Shown: in pieces, positions 17,098 to 24,518 of the stretch | Layout: every line of letters begins with the position of its first letter | How positions within the stretch are numbered: position 1 is the stretch's first letter | From: Pirellulales bacterium | Lineage (GTDB): Bacteria; Planctomycetota; Planctomycetia; Pirellulales; JADZDJ01 | Reading direction: 5' to 3' | Length of the DNA stretch: 38,678 nucleotides | Assembly: GCA_035499655.1 (NCBI GenBank) | Contig: DATJYL010000210.1 | Coordinates: 1 to 38,678 of the forward strand | Program-made: the position numbers and the translations under genes | Notes under the pieces: generated by a model | What the model was told of the DNA's origin: nothing | What the model saw: only the letters and a program-made list of their open reading frames with translations | Databases searched by the model: none

Positions 17098-17553
17098 TTG
17101 CGCCGATGGATGCCTTCCCAGGTTTTTCTCCCCCTGGCCCAAAAGTTCTCTCGCTTTTCTCGCAGGCTATCTGTATAGTGAACCAATGTTCATGTAACGA
17201 TTCTGCGCGCCAGCCGTACAGCATCCGGCGTAGAGCGGTGGAAATTGCGTCGGCATAGGGCGGTAGCCGCCGTTTGCCCAGACCCCCCAACACTTTGACT
17301 TTATGACTCTTCGACTTTTAGACCCTCCGAACCATCCCGCCTCGTGTTTCACGGTTTTCCCCCGTTTACGGACCGTTAATCTACCGTTTTCAGTCCGTTT
17401 TTTACCGTTTTTACGGTTTTTCACCGCTTCGTTGATAACTCCTCACTCACAACTCAACCACAACCCCAGACCATCAGTCACCAGATAGCAAACACATGAC
17501 AACCAGACGCCAGGCCACCCCCCCCCCCCCAAAGAAAAAGCTAGGCTTGCCAT
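17098..17553. other. Intergenic region with periodic CCGTT array and C13 tract
   Basis: These 456 bp show no credible gene. Two things stand out. Five direct copies of CCGTT(T/A) start at 17362, 17373, 17384, 17395 and 17405, spaced 11, 11, 11 and 10 bp, about one helical turn. A run of 13 C lies at 17518-17530, 23 bp before the thioredoxin-like start codon. The first part, after tracrRNA B, is featureless to my eye. Confidence 0.5.
17362..17410 (+). repeat. Five helically phased CCGTT direct repeats
   Basis: The units are ccgtttacgga, ccgttaatcta, ccgttttcagt, ccgtttttta and ccgttt. Spacing near one turn of DNA would put all copies on one face of the helix, as in cooperative operator or iteron arrays. 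The region lies about 145-190 bp upstream of the next gene. Function is not known. Confidence 0.55.
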
Positions 17554-17925
17554 ATGTCTACATTTACTCCCAGGATGTTTGCACTTTGCGTGGCGCTGAC
17601 CATTGGCCCGCCAATTTTGATGGTGGCGGTCAACTACCATGCGTGGTTTGCACCCAAGCCGATTTATCCCTGGCTGGTTCAAGGCGAAGTGCTGGCTTTT
17701 GAAACCGACTGGTGCGGTGTCTGCAAGGCCATGAAGCCGGTGGTTCGCCAGTTGCAGGCCGAAGGGTTCGACATTCGCACCATCGACGCCGACACGCATC
17801 AGGACGAGGCGATGCAGTATGGAATTCATGCCGTGCCGACCTTCGTGTTGGTGCGCGACGGCGAGGAAGTGCGCCGCACCAGCGGGTACATTTCGCCGGA
17901 GGAGCTCAAGCAACTGTGGCGGTAG
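17554..17925 (+). CDS. Membrane-anchored thioredoxin-like protein
   Basis: A 123-residue protein with an N-terminal hydrophobic helix at about residues 8-27 and a thioredoxin fold. The redox motif is WCGVC (Cys54 and Cys57) in FETDWCGVCKAMKPVVRQL, followed by the cis-proline region AVPTFVLVRDGEEV and a closing GYISPEELKQLW helix. The domain is placed after the membrane segment, so it probably works outside the cytoplasmic membrane as a thiol-disulfide oxidoreductase or reductant of a partner. No partner gene is adjacent. A C13 tract lies just upstream of the start, so expression could vary if the tract slips. The upstream ATG at 17496 is in another frame and is not used. Confidence 0.85.
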   Translation: MSTFTPRMFALCVALTIGPPILMVAVNYHAWFAPKPIYPWLVQGEVLAFETDWCGVCKAMKPVVRQLQAEGFDIRTIDADTHQDEAMQYGIHAVPTFVLVRDGEEVRRTSGYISPEELKQLWR

Positions 17926-18063
17926 CGGGGCGATTTTGAACCGCAGAGGCGCGGAGACGCAGAGCAGCAGACAAGATCAGCCGCACAGGCGCGAAGAAGA
18001 AGGGCGGCGCTAGGAAAGCAATTTCAACACACAGATACGGAGGACACGGAGCAGCAGGAGGAT
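17926..18063. repeat. Dispersed CGGAG-type repeats between convergent genes
   Basis: This short gap contains ccgcagaggcgcggagacgcagag at 17941-17964 (imperfect purine-rich copies) and a diverged copy cacagatacggaggacacggag at 18031-18052. It belongs to the same family as the inverted copy upstream of gyrB at 7768-7799. No gene or terminator is evident. Confidence 0.5.
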
Positions 18064-18717
18064 TCACTGGCCGGCGATTTTGGCGGCGCCCAATTTCTGC
18101 TGAATATCGGTCAATTCTTTGATGGCTTGCCGATGTACGTCGCTGGCGGCGCCGGATTGGCTCGCGGCGGATTGAAAGTAAAGCTTCGCCACGCCGAAGC
18201 GGTGTTGGGCCAATAATTGGCGGCCGCGCTCCAGATCGGCGGTGGCTTGTTGATCGCCGGCGGCCGCCTCCGCCGCTTGTTGGGCTTTCAAGGCGGCCAC
18301 GCTGGGCACGGGCGATTGACGCACGGCAAGCAATGATGCCGCGCTGCCGGTTTGCGGCGTCGGCGGGCCGATCAGCGCTTCTTCCATCACGTCAAAATCG
18401 TGAATTTGGACGCTGACGCTCACATTGCCGGCGCCAGTGCTGGAGCCGGTGGCGTTATTCGTGAACGGCCGGCTGGGCAGGCCCGGTATGCCGCGCTGGC
18501 TGTTGCCGGCAGCCGCGGCGTTGAAGCCGCCTAAAAATGCATCGCCCCCGTCAGGCGCCAGCACGGAAGTGTTGGTGGTGAAGTAATGGAATGCCGGCAA
18601 TTGGACGACGACGGGGGTTTGGGCCAGCGCCGCACTGGCGCAGCAGTGGGTGATCGCAAATCCCAGGATCATGCCCAATGCTGACCGACTGCGGCTTGCA
18701 ATAAAAAAGCACTTCAT
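18064..18717 (-). CDS. Exported protein of unknown function
   Basis: I recognise no named family. The 217-residue product starts with a signal peptide (ALGMILGFAITHCCASAALAQ) with a likely cleavage after ALA-Q. The middle is Gly/Ala/Asn-rich, with SVSVQIHDFDVMEEALIG. The C-terminal 80 residues are alpha-helical (AALKAQQAAEAAAGDQQATADLERGRQLLAQHRFGVAKLYFQSAA) and resemble a TPR-like helical pair. It probably acts in the periplasm or cell envelope. It lies convergent to the thioredoxin-like gene and downstream of the kinase gene on the same strand, with a 189-bp gap. Confidence 0.65.
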   Translation of the reverse strand: MKCFFIASRSRSALGMILGFAITHCCASAALAQTPVVVQLPAFHYFTTNTSVLAPDGGDAFLGGFNAAAAGNSQRGIPGLPSRPFTNNATGSSTGAGNVSVSVQIHDFDVMEEALIGPPTPQTGSAASLLAVRQSPVPSVAALKAQQAAEAAAGDQQATADLERGRQLLAQHRFGVAKLYFQSAASQSGAASDVHRQAIKELTDIQQKLGAAKIAGQ

Positions 18718-18906
18718 CTCGGCGATATCCTGAACACAAACAGCGGCCTTCGGCGATCTACGGGAATTTTAGGTGGTGGGACAATTTGAAATTCCGACAG
18801 CCGCTTTTCCCGACTGACACAGTCGGGCTATGTTCAAATTGGCCCACTACCGAATTCTACCGCTTGGCAACCCGGAAAGACAATCTTTTTGCAGACGCAC
18901 GGTTAG

Positions 18907-21234
18907 CTAGCGTGTGCCTGTCCAGAGCGAATCGACGGTGTCGGTGCTGACGCTGGTGGCATCGCGGCTGGGGTCGATGGCTACTTCCAAAGCAGCCAGA
19001 TCGGTGCGAATCAACTGCAAGATATAATAGGACAACAACGTCACTCCCAAGCCGATGATGGCCAGTGCCCCCATCCAAATTTTCTGTGAATCTTCCTTTA
19101 ATCCGGAAACTGCCAGCAAACCAACGGCGCAAAAGGGGGCGGCAAGAGTCAAATATAAGCCCCACCCACAACGGCGTCCGACGCGCTCCAAATGGTCCAC
19201 TTCGCTCGGATTGGTTTGTTCGGGCCGCACCAGCACGGGGTAAAAGGCTCGGACGAACATGAAGGTGAGCAGATAGAACGTGAGCGTGGAGGAAATCCAA
19301 CCGCAAACGATTTGTGAGGCCAAAAAATTTCGATATTGATCGAAGCCAATGCCTTCGATGTCGCCGAAGTGTAAATGCTGCCAGGCGGGAAATACGATGC
19401 CGGAAATCACCCACAGCGCCATTCCGACCCAGGCCGCCGAATCGCCCACCCACAAGGCCCGGCGGCGTAAGCGACTATGTTCTTCCGGCGGAATTTGTTT
19501 TCCAGAACCGACGCGGCCCACGGCAATCAGCACCGGCCAGGCAACATAAAAGACCAGCAGCACGGCAATCGGGAACGAAACAGCGTTGACCACGGGCACT
19601 TCGACATCCCAAAAGAAATCGTGAATGGCTGTGTTCGAGGGGGAGTCTGGGAGCGGAATGAATTCGATGGAATTGAACCGCAGATTCAGCCCGCTGAAAA
19701 TCACGCTGGGCATTAGCCCGACGCACACGAAAAACCAAAACGGCCAGCGGCGCAAGCGTTGGCGGAGCGAGCCGGGACTGGGACGCAACAGTCGTTGCAC
19801 GCGGGGCTTGAGGCACAGTTCCAATTGACGCTGCAGAAGGCCGGCCGAGGCGGGCCGATCTTTCACATTCGGTGATAGACAAGCGGTGAGGACCGATTGC
19901 AGGCCGGGGGGCAGATCGGGGGGCAACGTGGCCAGGGTGACGGCGGTAAGGCCGGCCTGGCGGCGCTGGGTTAAGCGGGCGAGGAGTTTGGGCGTGTCGT
20001 TGATGCAATCTTCCGGACGATCGTCGACAAATGGCCGGCTGCCGGTCAGCATTTCCCACAACACGACGCCGAGCGAATAGACGTCGCTGCGACCGTCGAG
20101 TTCATCGGGCTTGCGATCATGGTCGGGGTTGTAGGCTTCGATTTGCTCCGGCGACATGTAAGCGGGCGAACCACCGAAGAAAGCCGCGGCCGTGGCCCCT
20201 TCCAATTTTGAGCCGTAGCTGACGTTGAAATCGACCAGCTTGGGCGCGCCGTCGGCGGCCAGCAGCACGTTGGCCGGCTTCACATCGCGGTGCAGCACGC
20301 CGCGTTGATGGGCGTACTCCAGCGCCGCGGCCAACCGCGCCCCGAGCCAACACACGGCCTCCGGCCAGGTCATGGCGTTCATGCGCCGCCGCGCGCCGGA
20401 CTCGCTGGGGGGCGATTCGCCATGCCGCTCCAACGCTTGATCGATCGATTGCACCACCGTTTTGCCGCTGCGCAAGGCGGGCGCTTGTTGCCGGGCCAAT
20501 TCCAGCACGTCTTGCAAGGTGCCGCCGGGAATGTGCTGCATGTACATCAGTTGCATGCGCTTATCAGGCAGCAAGCGCTGATCGTACACGCGGACAATGT
20601 GCGGATGATCCAGTTGTGCCAGTGTTTGCGGTTCCGCCCCTTTGTTGCGGGAAATTTTGAGCGCCACCAGTCGCTGCATGGAGCGTTGCCGAGCCAGAAA
20701 CACCAGGCCGAACGAGCCCTTTCCCAAGCGGACCAGCAAATCGAAATCGTCAATTTGTTGGCCAACTTCAAAATCAGGATCGCGCGCCCCGGTCAGCAGC
20801 GTGGTGCTGGCGGTCCGATTTGGGTCGATGGCCAGCATGCGTTTCAACCGGTTGGCTTGCCGCGGGAAGCGGGTGTAATATTCGTCAGACCGGGGTGGAT
20901 CGGCGGTTAGTCGCCGAACGCGATATTCTTCGCAAATCAATTCGCAGGGAATTTCGCCGGCGGAGGCCAGTTCGGGAAATTCCTCGACGTATTCTTCCAC
21001 TTGCTTGGGCAGCTCGTGATGTTGCCAGCGATATTCCAGATCGATTTTGATCAATTCGATCAGCGTTAGGCTGCGCAGGGCCGGCGGTTCGGCGGGGAGG
21101 AATTGAGATAAATCGGGGGGCAAATCGTCCCCTTGCCAGGCGGCCAACAGCGCGTCGGCCCGTTCCACCAGGGCGTTCAAAGCCACGGTGGCGGGTTCCG
21201 CGGGCGGCAAGCTGGGACGCGAGCTTTCGATCAT
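18907..21234 (-). CDS. Membrane-bound Ser/Thr protein kinase with C-terminal six-helix domain
   Basis: A 775-residue Hanks-type kinase. The kinase domain shows the glycine loop RLGKGSFGLVFLA (171-176), the lysine VALKISR (Lys193), the catalytic loop LHRDVKPANVLL (315-317), the metal-binding motif VDFNVS (DFN at 335-337 in place of DFG), and the activation segment GGSPAYMSPEQ. A 40-residue insert lies before the catalytic loop. After residue 500 come six hydrophobic helices, beginning with WPFWFFVCVGLMPSVIFSGLNL and ending with IWMGALAIIGLGVTLLSYYI, so the kinase is anchored with the catalytic domain in the cytoplasm. The about 150-residue N-terminal region (LIELIKIDLEYRWQHHELPKQVEEYVEEFP) is common in planctomycete kinases. 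Substrates are unknown. Confidence 0.9.
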   Translation of the reverse strand: MIESSRPSLPPAEPATVALNALVERADALLAAWQGDDLPPDLSQFLPAEPPALRSLTLIELIKIDLEYRWQHHELPKQVEEYVEEFPELASAGEIPCELICEEYRVRRLTADPPRSDEYYTRFPRQANRLKRMLAIDPNRTASTTLLTGARDPDFEVGQQIDDFDLLVRLGKGSFGLVFLARQRSMQRLVALKISRNKGAEPQTLAQLDHPHIVRVYDQRLLPDKRMQLMYMQHIPGGTLQDVLELARQQAPALRSGKTVVQSIDQALERHGESPPSESGARRRMNAMTWPEAVCWLGARLAAALEYAHQRGVLHRDVKPANVLLAADGAPKLVDFNVSYGSKLEGATAAAFFGGSPAYMSPEQIEAYNPDHDRKPDELDGRSDVYSLGVVLWEMLTGSRPFVDDRPEDCINDTPKLLARLTQRRQAGLTAVTLATLPPDLPPGLQSVLTACLSPNVKDRPASAGLLQRQLELCLKPRVQRLLRPSPGSLRQRLRRWPFWFFVCVGLMPSVIFSGLNLRFNSIEFIPLPDSPSNTAIHDFFWDVEVPVVNAVSFPIAVLLVFYVAWPVLIAVGRVGSGKQIPPEEHSRLRRRALWVGDSAAWVGMALWVISGIVFPAWQHLHFGDIEGIGFDQYRNFLASQIVCGWISSTLTFYLLTFMFVRAFYPVLVRPEQTNPSEVDHLERVGRRCGWGLYLTLAAPFCAVGLLAVSGLKEDSQKIWMGALAIIGLGVTLLSYYILQLIRTDLAALEVAIDPSRDATSVSTDTVDSLWTGTR

Positions 21235-21512
21235 GGCGAAAGTCTGAAAATCACGGAGGGTGCGTTCAGCTCCGGCAATTCAGACCGGCGAAGCTGCCGG
21301 AACCCTTCTGTTTTAGCACACTTGCGGGCCCGATTCATGGTTAATTTTGCTAGCAGTGCCGCAGCGTGGGCGGAAACGGTTTGATCCGGCGATCCACGAG
21401 ATCAATTTTGGCAGTCGCCGGCACTGAACCAATCACTGGACACGCGTTCACATCTTGTTACAATAATAGTGAACAAACAATCAGTATCAGGACTGTTCTG
21501 GGAATAGATTTT

Positions 21513-21830
21513 ATGATTGCTCCAATTCGCACCTCGCCGAATGTCGCCGCCCGTAGGCCTTCCGGTCCGCACCATGTAGGGCAATTGTTGCCGCAAGTTT
21601 TAGCGCGATACGGCATTGTCCTGACGGCTGCCGAGCTGGCGGCTTTTCGCCCGGCGACGGGTAAAACTTCATTGACGGAAAAGGCTTTATCGCCAGAAAA
21701 AGCGACGTTGCCGCGGCGGTCGCGTCGCCAACCGTTGGAACGAGGCACGACGGCTCGTGACAGGAAAGTGCAACTGCCGCTGTTTTCGTCGTCTGAGCGT
21801 TCCTCGGTCAATGCGCTGGCGACACGGTAA
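21513..21830 (+). CDS. Small basic protein of unknown function
   Basis: A 105-residue protein beginning MIAPIRTSPNVAARRPSGPHH, followed by HHVGQLLPQVLARYGI, a short helical segment that looks conserved, and a basic, Ser/Arg-rich tail. I chose the ATG at 21513 because the upstream part of the frame is not protein-like. I do not know its function. It is divergent to the kinase gene and convergent with the enoyl-CoA hydratase gene. Confidence 0.5.
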   Translation: MIAPIRTSPNVAARRPSGPHHVGQLLPQVLARYGIVLTAAELAAFRPATGKTSLTEKALSPEKATLPRRSRRQPLERGTTARDRKVQLPLFSSSERSSVNALATR

Positions 21831-21861
21831 CCGCCACGCAATCATCATCACCCGGGCGACA

Positions 21862-22653
21862 TCAGGAAAACTTCGGTTCGCGCTTTTCTAAGAATGCGGC
21901 CAAACCTTCGGCGGCGGCTTCGGTGGTGCGGGCGGTAGCGCTGACGGCGGCGCCGGCGGTCAGCAACGTGTTCAAGTTCTCACCAATAGTTTCGTTCAGC
22001 ATGCGCTTGGTCAGCAGCATGGCCTCCGGCGCGCAGGCGGCAATTTCGCCGGACAGTTGATGGGCCCGGGGCCACAGTTTTTTACCCGGCATCAGTTCAT
22101 GGTAAATGCCGATGCGAAACGCTTCTTCCGCGGAGATGAGTTGGGCGCTTAACAACAGATAGGCGGCGCGGCCTGCGCCCAAGCGAAACGTCAGCAGGGG
22201 TGCGATCAACCCGGCGGCGATGCCCCGCTTGGGTTCCGGCAGACCGAACTTGGCTTCCGGCGAGGCGAGCACAATATCGCAGGCCAACGCCAAGCCGGCG
22301 CCGCCGGCCACGGCGGGTCCGCCAACCGCGGCGACAACGGGCTTGGGCAAACGCAGAATAGCTTCCACCAAGTCGCGGTACAGGGCCGCATCGTCGCGCC
22401 ACAATTCGTGGGCGTTGGGGGCCTGGGCGGTTTCCTGCATTTCGTTCAAATCCATGCCGGCGCAAAAAGCCGAGCCGCTGCCGGCAAGCACAATGGTTCG
22501 CACTCGGCGCTCGCAGCGCAGGTCTTCCAATCCTTGCATTAACTGAGCGATGAGGGCCCGAGTTAGCGCGTTGCGCTTGTCGGGCCGATTCAAAATCAGC
22601 GTGCCGGTATGCTCGTGAATGTGAACTTTAACTAGCGACGCGCCGTTGCTCAT
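21862..22653 (-). CDS. Enoyl-CoA hydratase/isomerase family protein
   Basis: A 263-residue crotonase-fold enzyme that hydrates a 2,3-unsaturated acyl-CoA. Family marks are LILNRPDKRNALTRALIAQL, the oxyanion-hole segment SGSAFCAGMDLNEM, and VAAVGGPAVAGGAGLALACDIVLASPEAKFGLPEPKRGIAAGLIAPLL. The last gene of a four-gene - strand operon, it starts 12 bp after the AtuA C-terminal-like gene. With the carboxyltransferase and AtuA-like genes upstream, a methylglutaconyl-CoA or isohexenylglutaconyl-CoA hydratase (AtuE-like) role is likely. This is based on context, not on residues specific to that substrate. Confidence 0.88.
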   Translation of the reverse strand: MSNGASLVKVHIHEHTGTLILNRPDKRNALTRALIAQLMQGLEDLRCERRVRTIVLAGSGSAFCAGMDLNEMQETAQAPNAHELWRDDAALYRDLVEAILRLPKPVVAAVGGPAVAGGAGLALACDIVLASPEAKFGLPEPKRGIAAGLIAPLLTFRLGAGRAAYLLLSAQLISAEEAFRIGIYHELMPGKKLWPRAHQLSGEIAACAPEAMLLTKRMLNETIGENLNTLLTAGAAVSATARTTEAAAEGLAAFLEKREPKFS

Positions 22654-22665
22654 GAAATTTAGTGG

Positions 22666-23025
22666 TTAAGGGTTTTCGACGGAACGCATCTGCACTAACT
22701 GATTTTCCGGCGGTGCGGGGAGAGGCAAATCGAGAATTGCCGTGCCCAACAGTTTACCTTGGGTATCGATTCGCAAAGATTGACTCGCTCCGCCGGCCAG
22801 TACATTGTGCAATACAAAGTTTAACGCGCCGAGCTTGGGAAGTTCAAAGCGATCTACCTGCGTGACTTCCAAGCTGATGAAAAATTGGGCCACGCGATGG
22901 GCGGTCAGTTCGCGCTGTAAAAATGCGAAACCCATCGGTGTATAAGCCACGACGCCGATATTGGCATGGTTGCCCTTATCACCGCTGCGAGCATGCGCGA
23001 TTTGACCAAGCTGTATGAACGCCAT
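22666..23025 (-). CDS. AtuA C-terminal ferredoxin-fold-like protein
   Basis: A 119-residue protein starting MAFIQLGQIAHARSGDKGNHANIGVVAYTP, which matches the small domain that in AtuA proteins follows the DUF1446 domain. The start at 23025 is chosen because the frame before it is a shadow of the preceding gene. In some relatives the two domains are one protein; here they are separate genes 11 bp apart. AtuA is needed for acyclic terpene use in Pseudomonas but has no proven reaction. The gap to the hydratase gene downstream is 12 bp. Confidence 0.82.
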   Translation of the reverse strand: MAFIQLGQIAHARSGDKGNHANIGVVAYTPMGFAFLQRELTAHRVAQFFISLEVTQVDRFELPKLGALNFVLHNVLAGGASQSLRIDTQGKLLGTAILDLPLPAPPENQLVQMRSVENP

Positions 23026-23036
23026 CGCTGACTCCT

Positions 23037-24437
23037 TCAAACCGCATTGCGCCATTGGTGTGCAACTTGAACGAATACGGTGGGCTGAACAAACCTTTTC
23101 GGTACGAGCGTGGGCCAATACGCGAACACCGGCCGAACTTGCGGACGGCCCGTGGCATAACCGGCCAAGCCCGGCGGCCCGCTGGTGATGAGCGGGGCAA
23201 TTTCTTTGGCGAAGCGTTCGACGGCCTCGCGGCGGGAATCCCTGACCGACACCCGCAGCACCACTTCTCTCGGCTGTGGTTCACTATCCCCTGCCCCCTG
23301 CCCCCTGCCCCCTGTTTTCTGTCCCGGCACGCCGTCGCCAGCACCCAGGCATTCGATCAAGGTCCGTTGCAGTTTGAAACCGGCCCGTTCGACACGCTGC
23401 AAAATGATTTGGCCGCAGGCGCGGGCTTTTTCGACGCAATCTTCACCGTAGGCCAACAACTGCCCGCTGGCGGTGAAGCCGTCTGCATACGCCAGAGACA
23501 CTTTGTAATTTTCCGGCGCTGATCGGCCGGTAGCGCCGCGCACGGCGACCTGATTGGGCTCGATTTCTTCCACATCTATCGTCGTGAAATCGACATCGAC
23601 ATCTGGCGTTAAATAATGGGCCGGGTCGCCGATTTCGTACACCAATTGTTCAATCACCGTGTGTCGGTTGACCGCGCCGTCGGTGCCGGTCGGTTTGGTA
23701 ATTGTGCATGAGCCATCGGTGTGAATTTCCGCGATTGGGTAACCGACATTCGCCAAATCCAAGTTTTGCCAGTGACAATACAGTCCGCCGGTGACTTGCG
23801 CGCCGCATTCAATGAGATGACCGGCGACGCTTGCGCCGGCCAAGAAATTCCAATCGTTCCAGTTGCGTTTCATTTCGTACATGGCCGGGCCGACAGTCAG
23901 CGAGGCATCCGCCACGCGGCCGGTGATGACAATTCGCGCACCGCCGCCCAGCGCTTCGGCAACGGGTCGCGCGCCCAAATAAGCGTTGGCGCAAACCACG
24001 GGATGAGGCAATTTGGAAAGCGGTTGATTTGTTTCGAGATTTTCAAAGCGGCAGCCGGCGGCCTGCAATTCCTGGAGGCGCGGAAGCAAATCGTCGCCGG
24101 TCACTATGCCGATGGCGGTTTCGCCTAAGCCTGCCGCTGCCAGAATTTTTCCAGCCGCAGCGGCACAAGCCAGCGGATTGACGCCGCCGGCGTTCGTGAT
24201 AATTTTCAATTGCGGCTGCGTTTTCAGCGCCGGCAGCAGGCTTTGCAGCACCTGGAGAAAGTCGGTTGCATAACCGGCGGTCGAGTCTTTCTGGCGCTGG
24301 CGGGCCAAAATCGACATCGTCAATTCGGCCAGATATTCCAGCGTGAGATAATCGACCCGTGCGTTTTTCACCAACAGCCGAGGCGCATCGAGATTGTCTC
24401 CCAAAAAACCCGCGCCGTTGGCGATTTTGATGGTCAT
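23037..24437 (-). CDS. DUF1446 / AtuA-like protein with minisatellite insertion
   Basis: A 466-residue protein of the DUF1446 (AtuA) family: IKIANGAGFLGDNLDAPRLLV, LTLEYLAELTMSILARQR, LKIITNAGGVNPLACA, IVITGRVADASLTVGPA, HLIECGAQVTGGLYCHW, and ending near PPGLAGYATGRPQVRPVFAYWP. Around residue 375 lies GVPGQKTGGRGQGAGDSEPQP, encoded in part by a 7-bp minisatellite (gggggca-type) at 23287-23314 that keeps the frame. The family links branched-chain and acyclic terpene catabolism to acyl-CoA carboxylases, and the operon here is consistent with this. The biochemical reaction remains unknown for the family. Confidence 0.88.
   Translation of the reverse strand: MTIKIANGAGFLGDNLDAPRLLVKNARVDYLTLEYLAELTMSILARQRQKDSTAGYATDFLQVLQSLLPALKTQPQLKIITNAGGVNPLACAAAAGKILAAAGLGETAIGIVTGDDLLPRLQELQAAGCRFENLETNQPLSKLPHPVVCANAYLGARPVAEALGGGARIVITGRVADASLTVGPAMYEMKRNWNDWNFLAGASVAGHLIECGAQVTGGLYCHWQNLDLANVGYPIAEIHTDGSCTITKPTGTDGAVNRHTVIEQLVYEIGDPAHYLTPDVDVDFTTIDVEEIEPNQVAVRGATGRSAPENYKVSLAYADGFTASGQLLAYGEDCVEKARACGQIILQRVERAGFKLQRTLIECLGAGDGVPGQKTGGRGQGAGDSEPQPREVVLRVSVRDSRREAVERFAKEIAPLITSGPPGLAGYATGRPQVRPVFAYWPTLVPKRFVQPTVFVQVAHQWRNAV
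23287..23314. repeat. 7-bp minisatellite (cccctgc)n inside the AtuA-like gene
   Basis: Four tandem units of ccctgcc lie in the coding sequence, encoding GGRGQGAG-type residues. The same kind of tract is found in many bacteria as a dispersed intergenic repeat. Its presence here looks like an insertion into a surface loop; unit-number changes not divisible by three would break the frame. Confidence 0.75.
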
Positions 24438-24518
24438 GTCAATCAGTTTGCACGATCCGGACGAAGTAATTGCAACTTACGAATCCGCTGACATTTTATG
24501 TTCCATCCGAAACTTATG

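Noticed and set aside
17496-17702. Phase-variable extended start of the thioredoxin-like protein through the C13 tract
   Set aside because: From the ATG at 17496 the loss of one C puts the frame in phase with the gene but meets a TAG right after the tract, so no fusion product would form.
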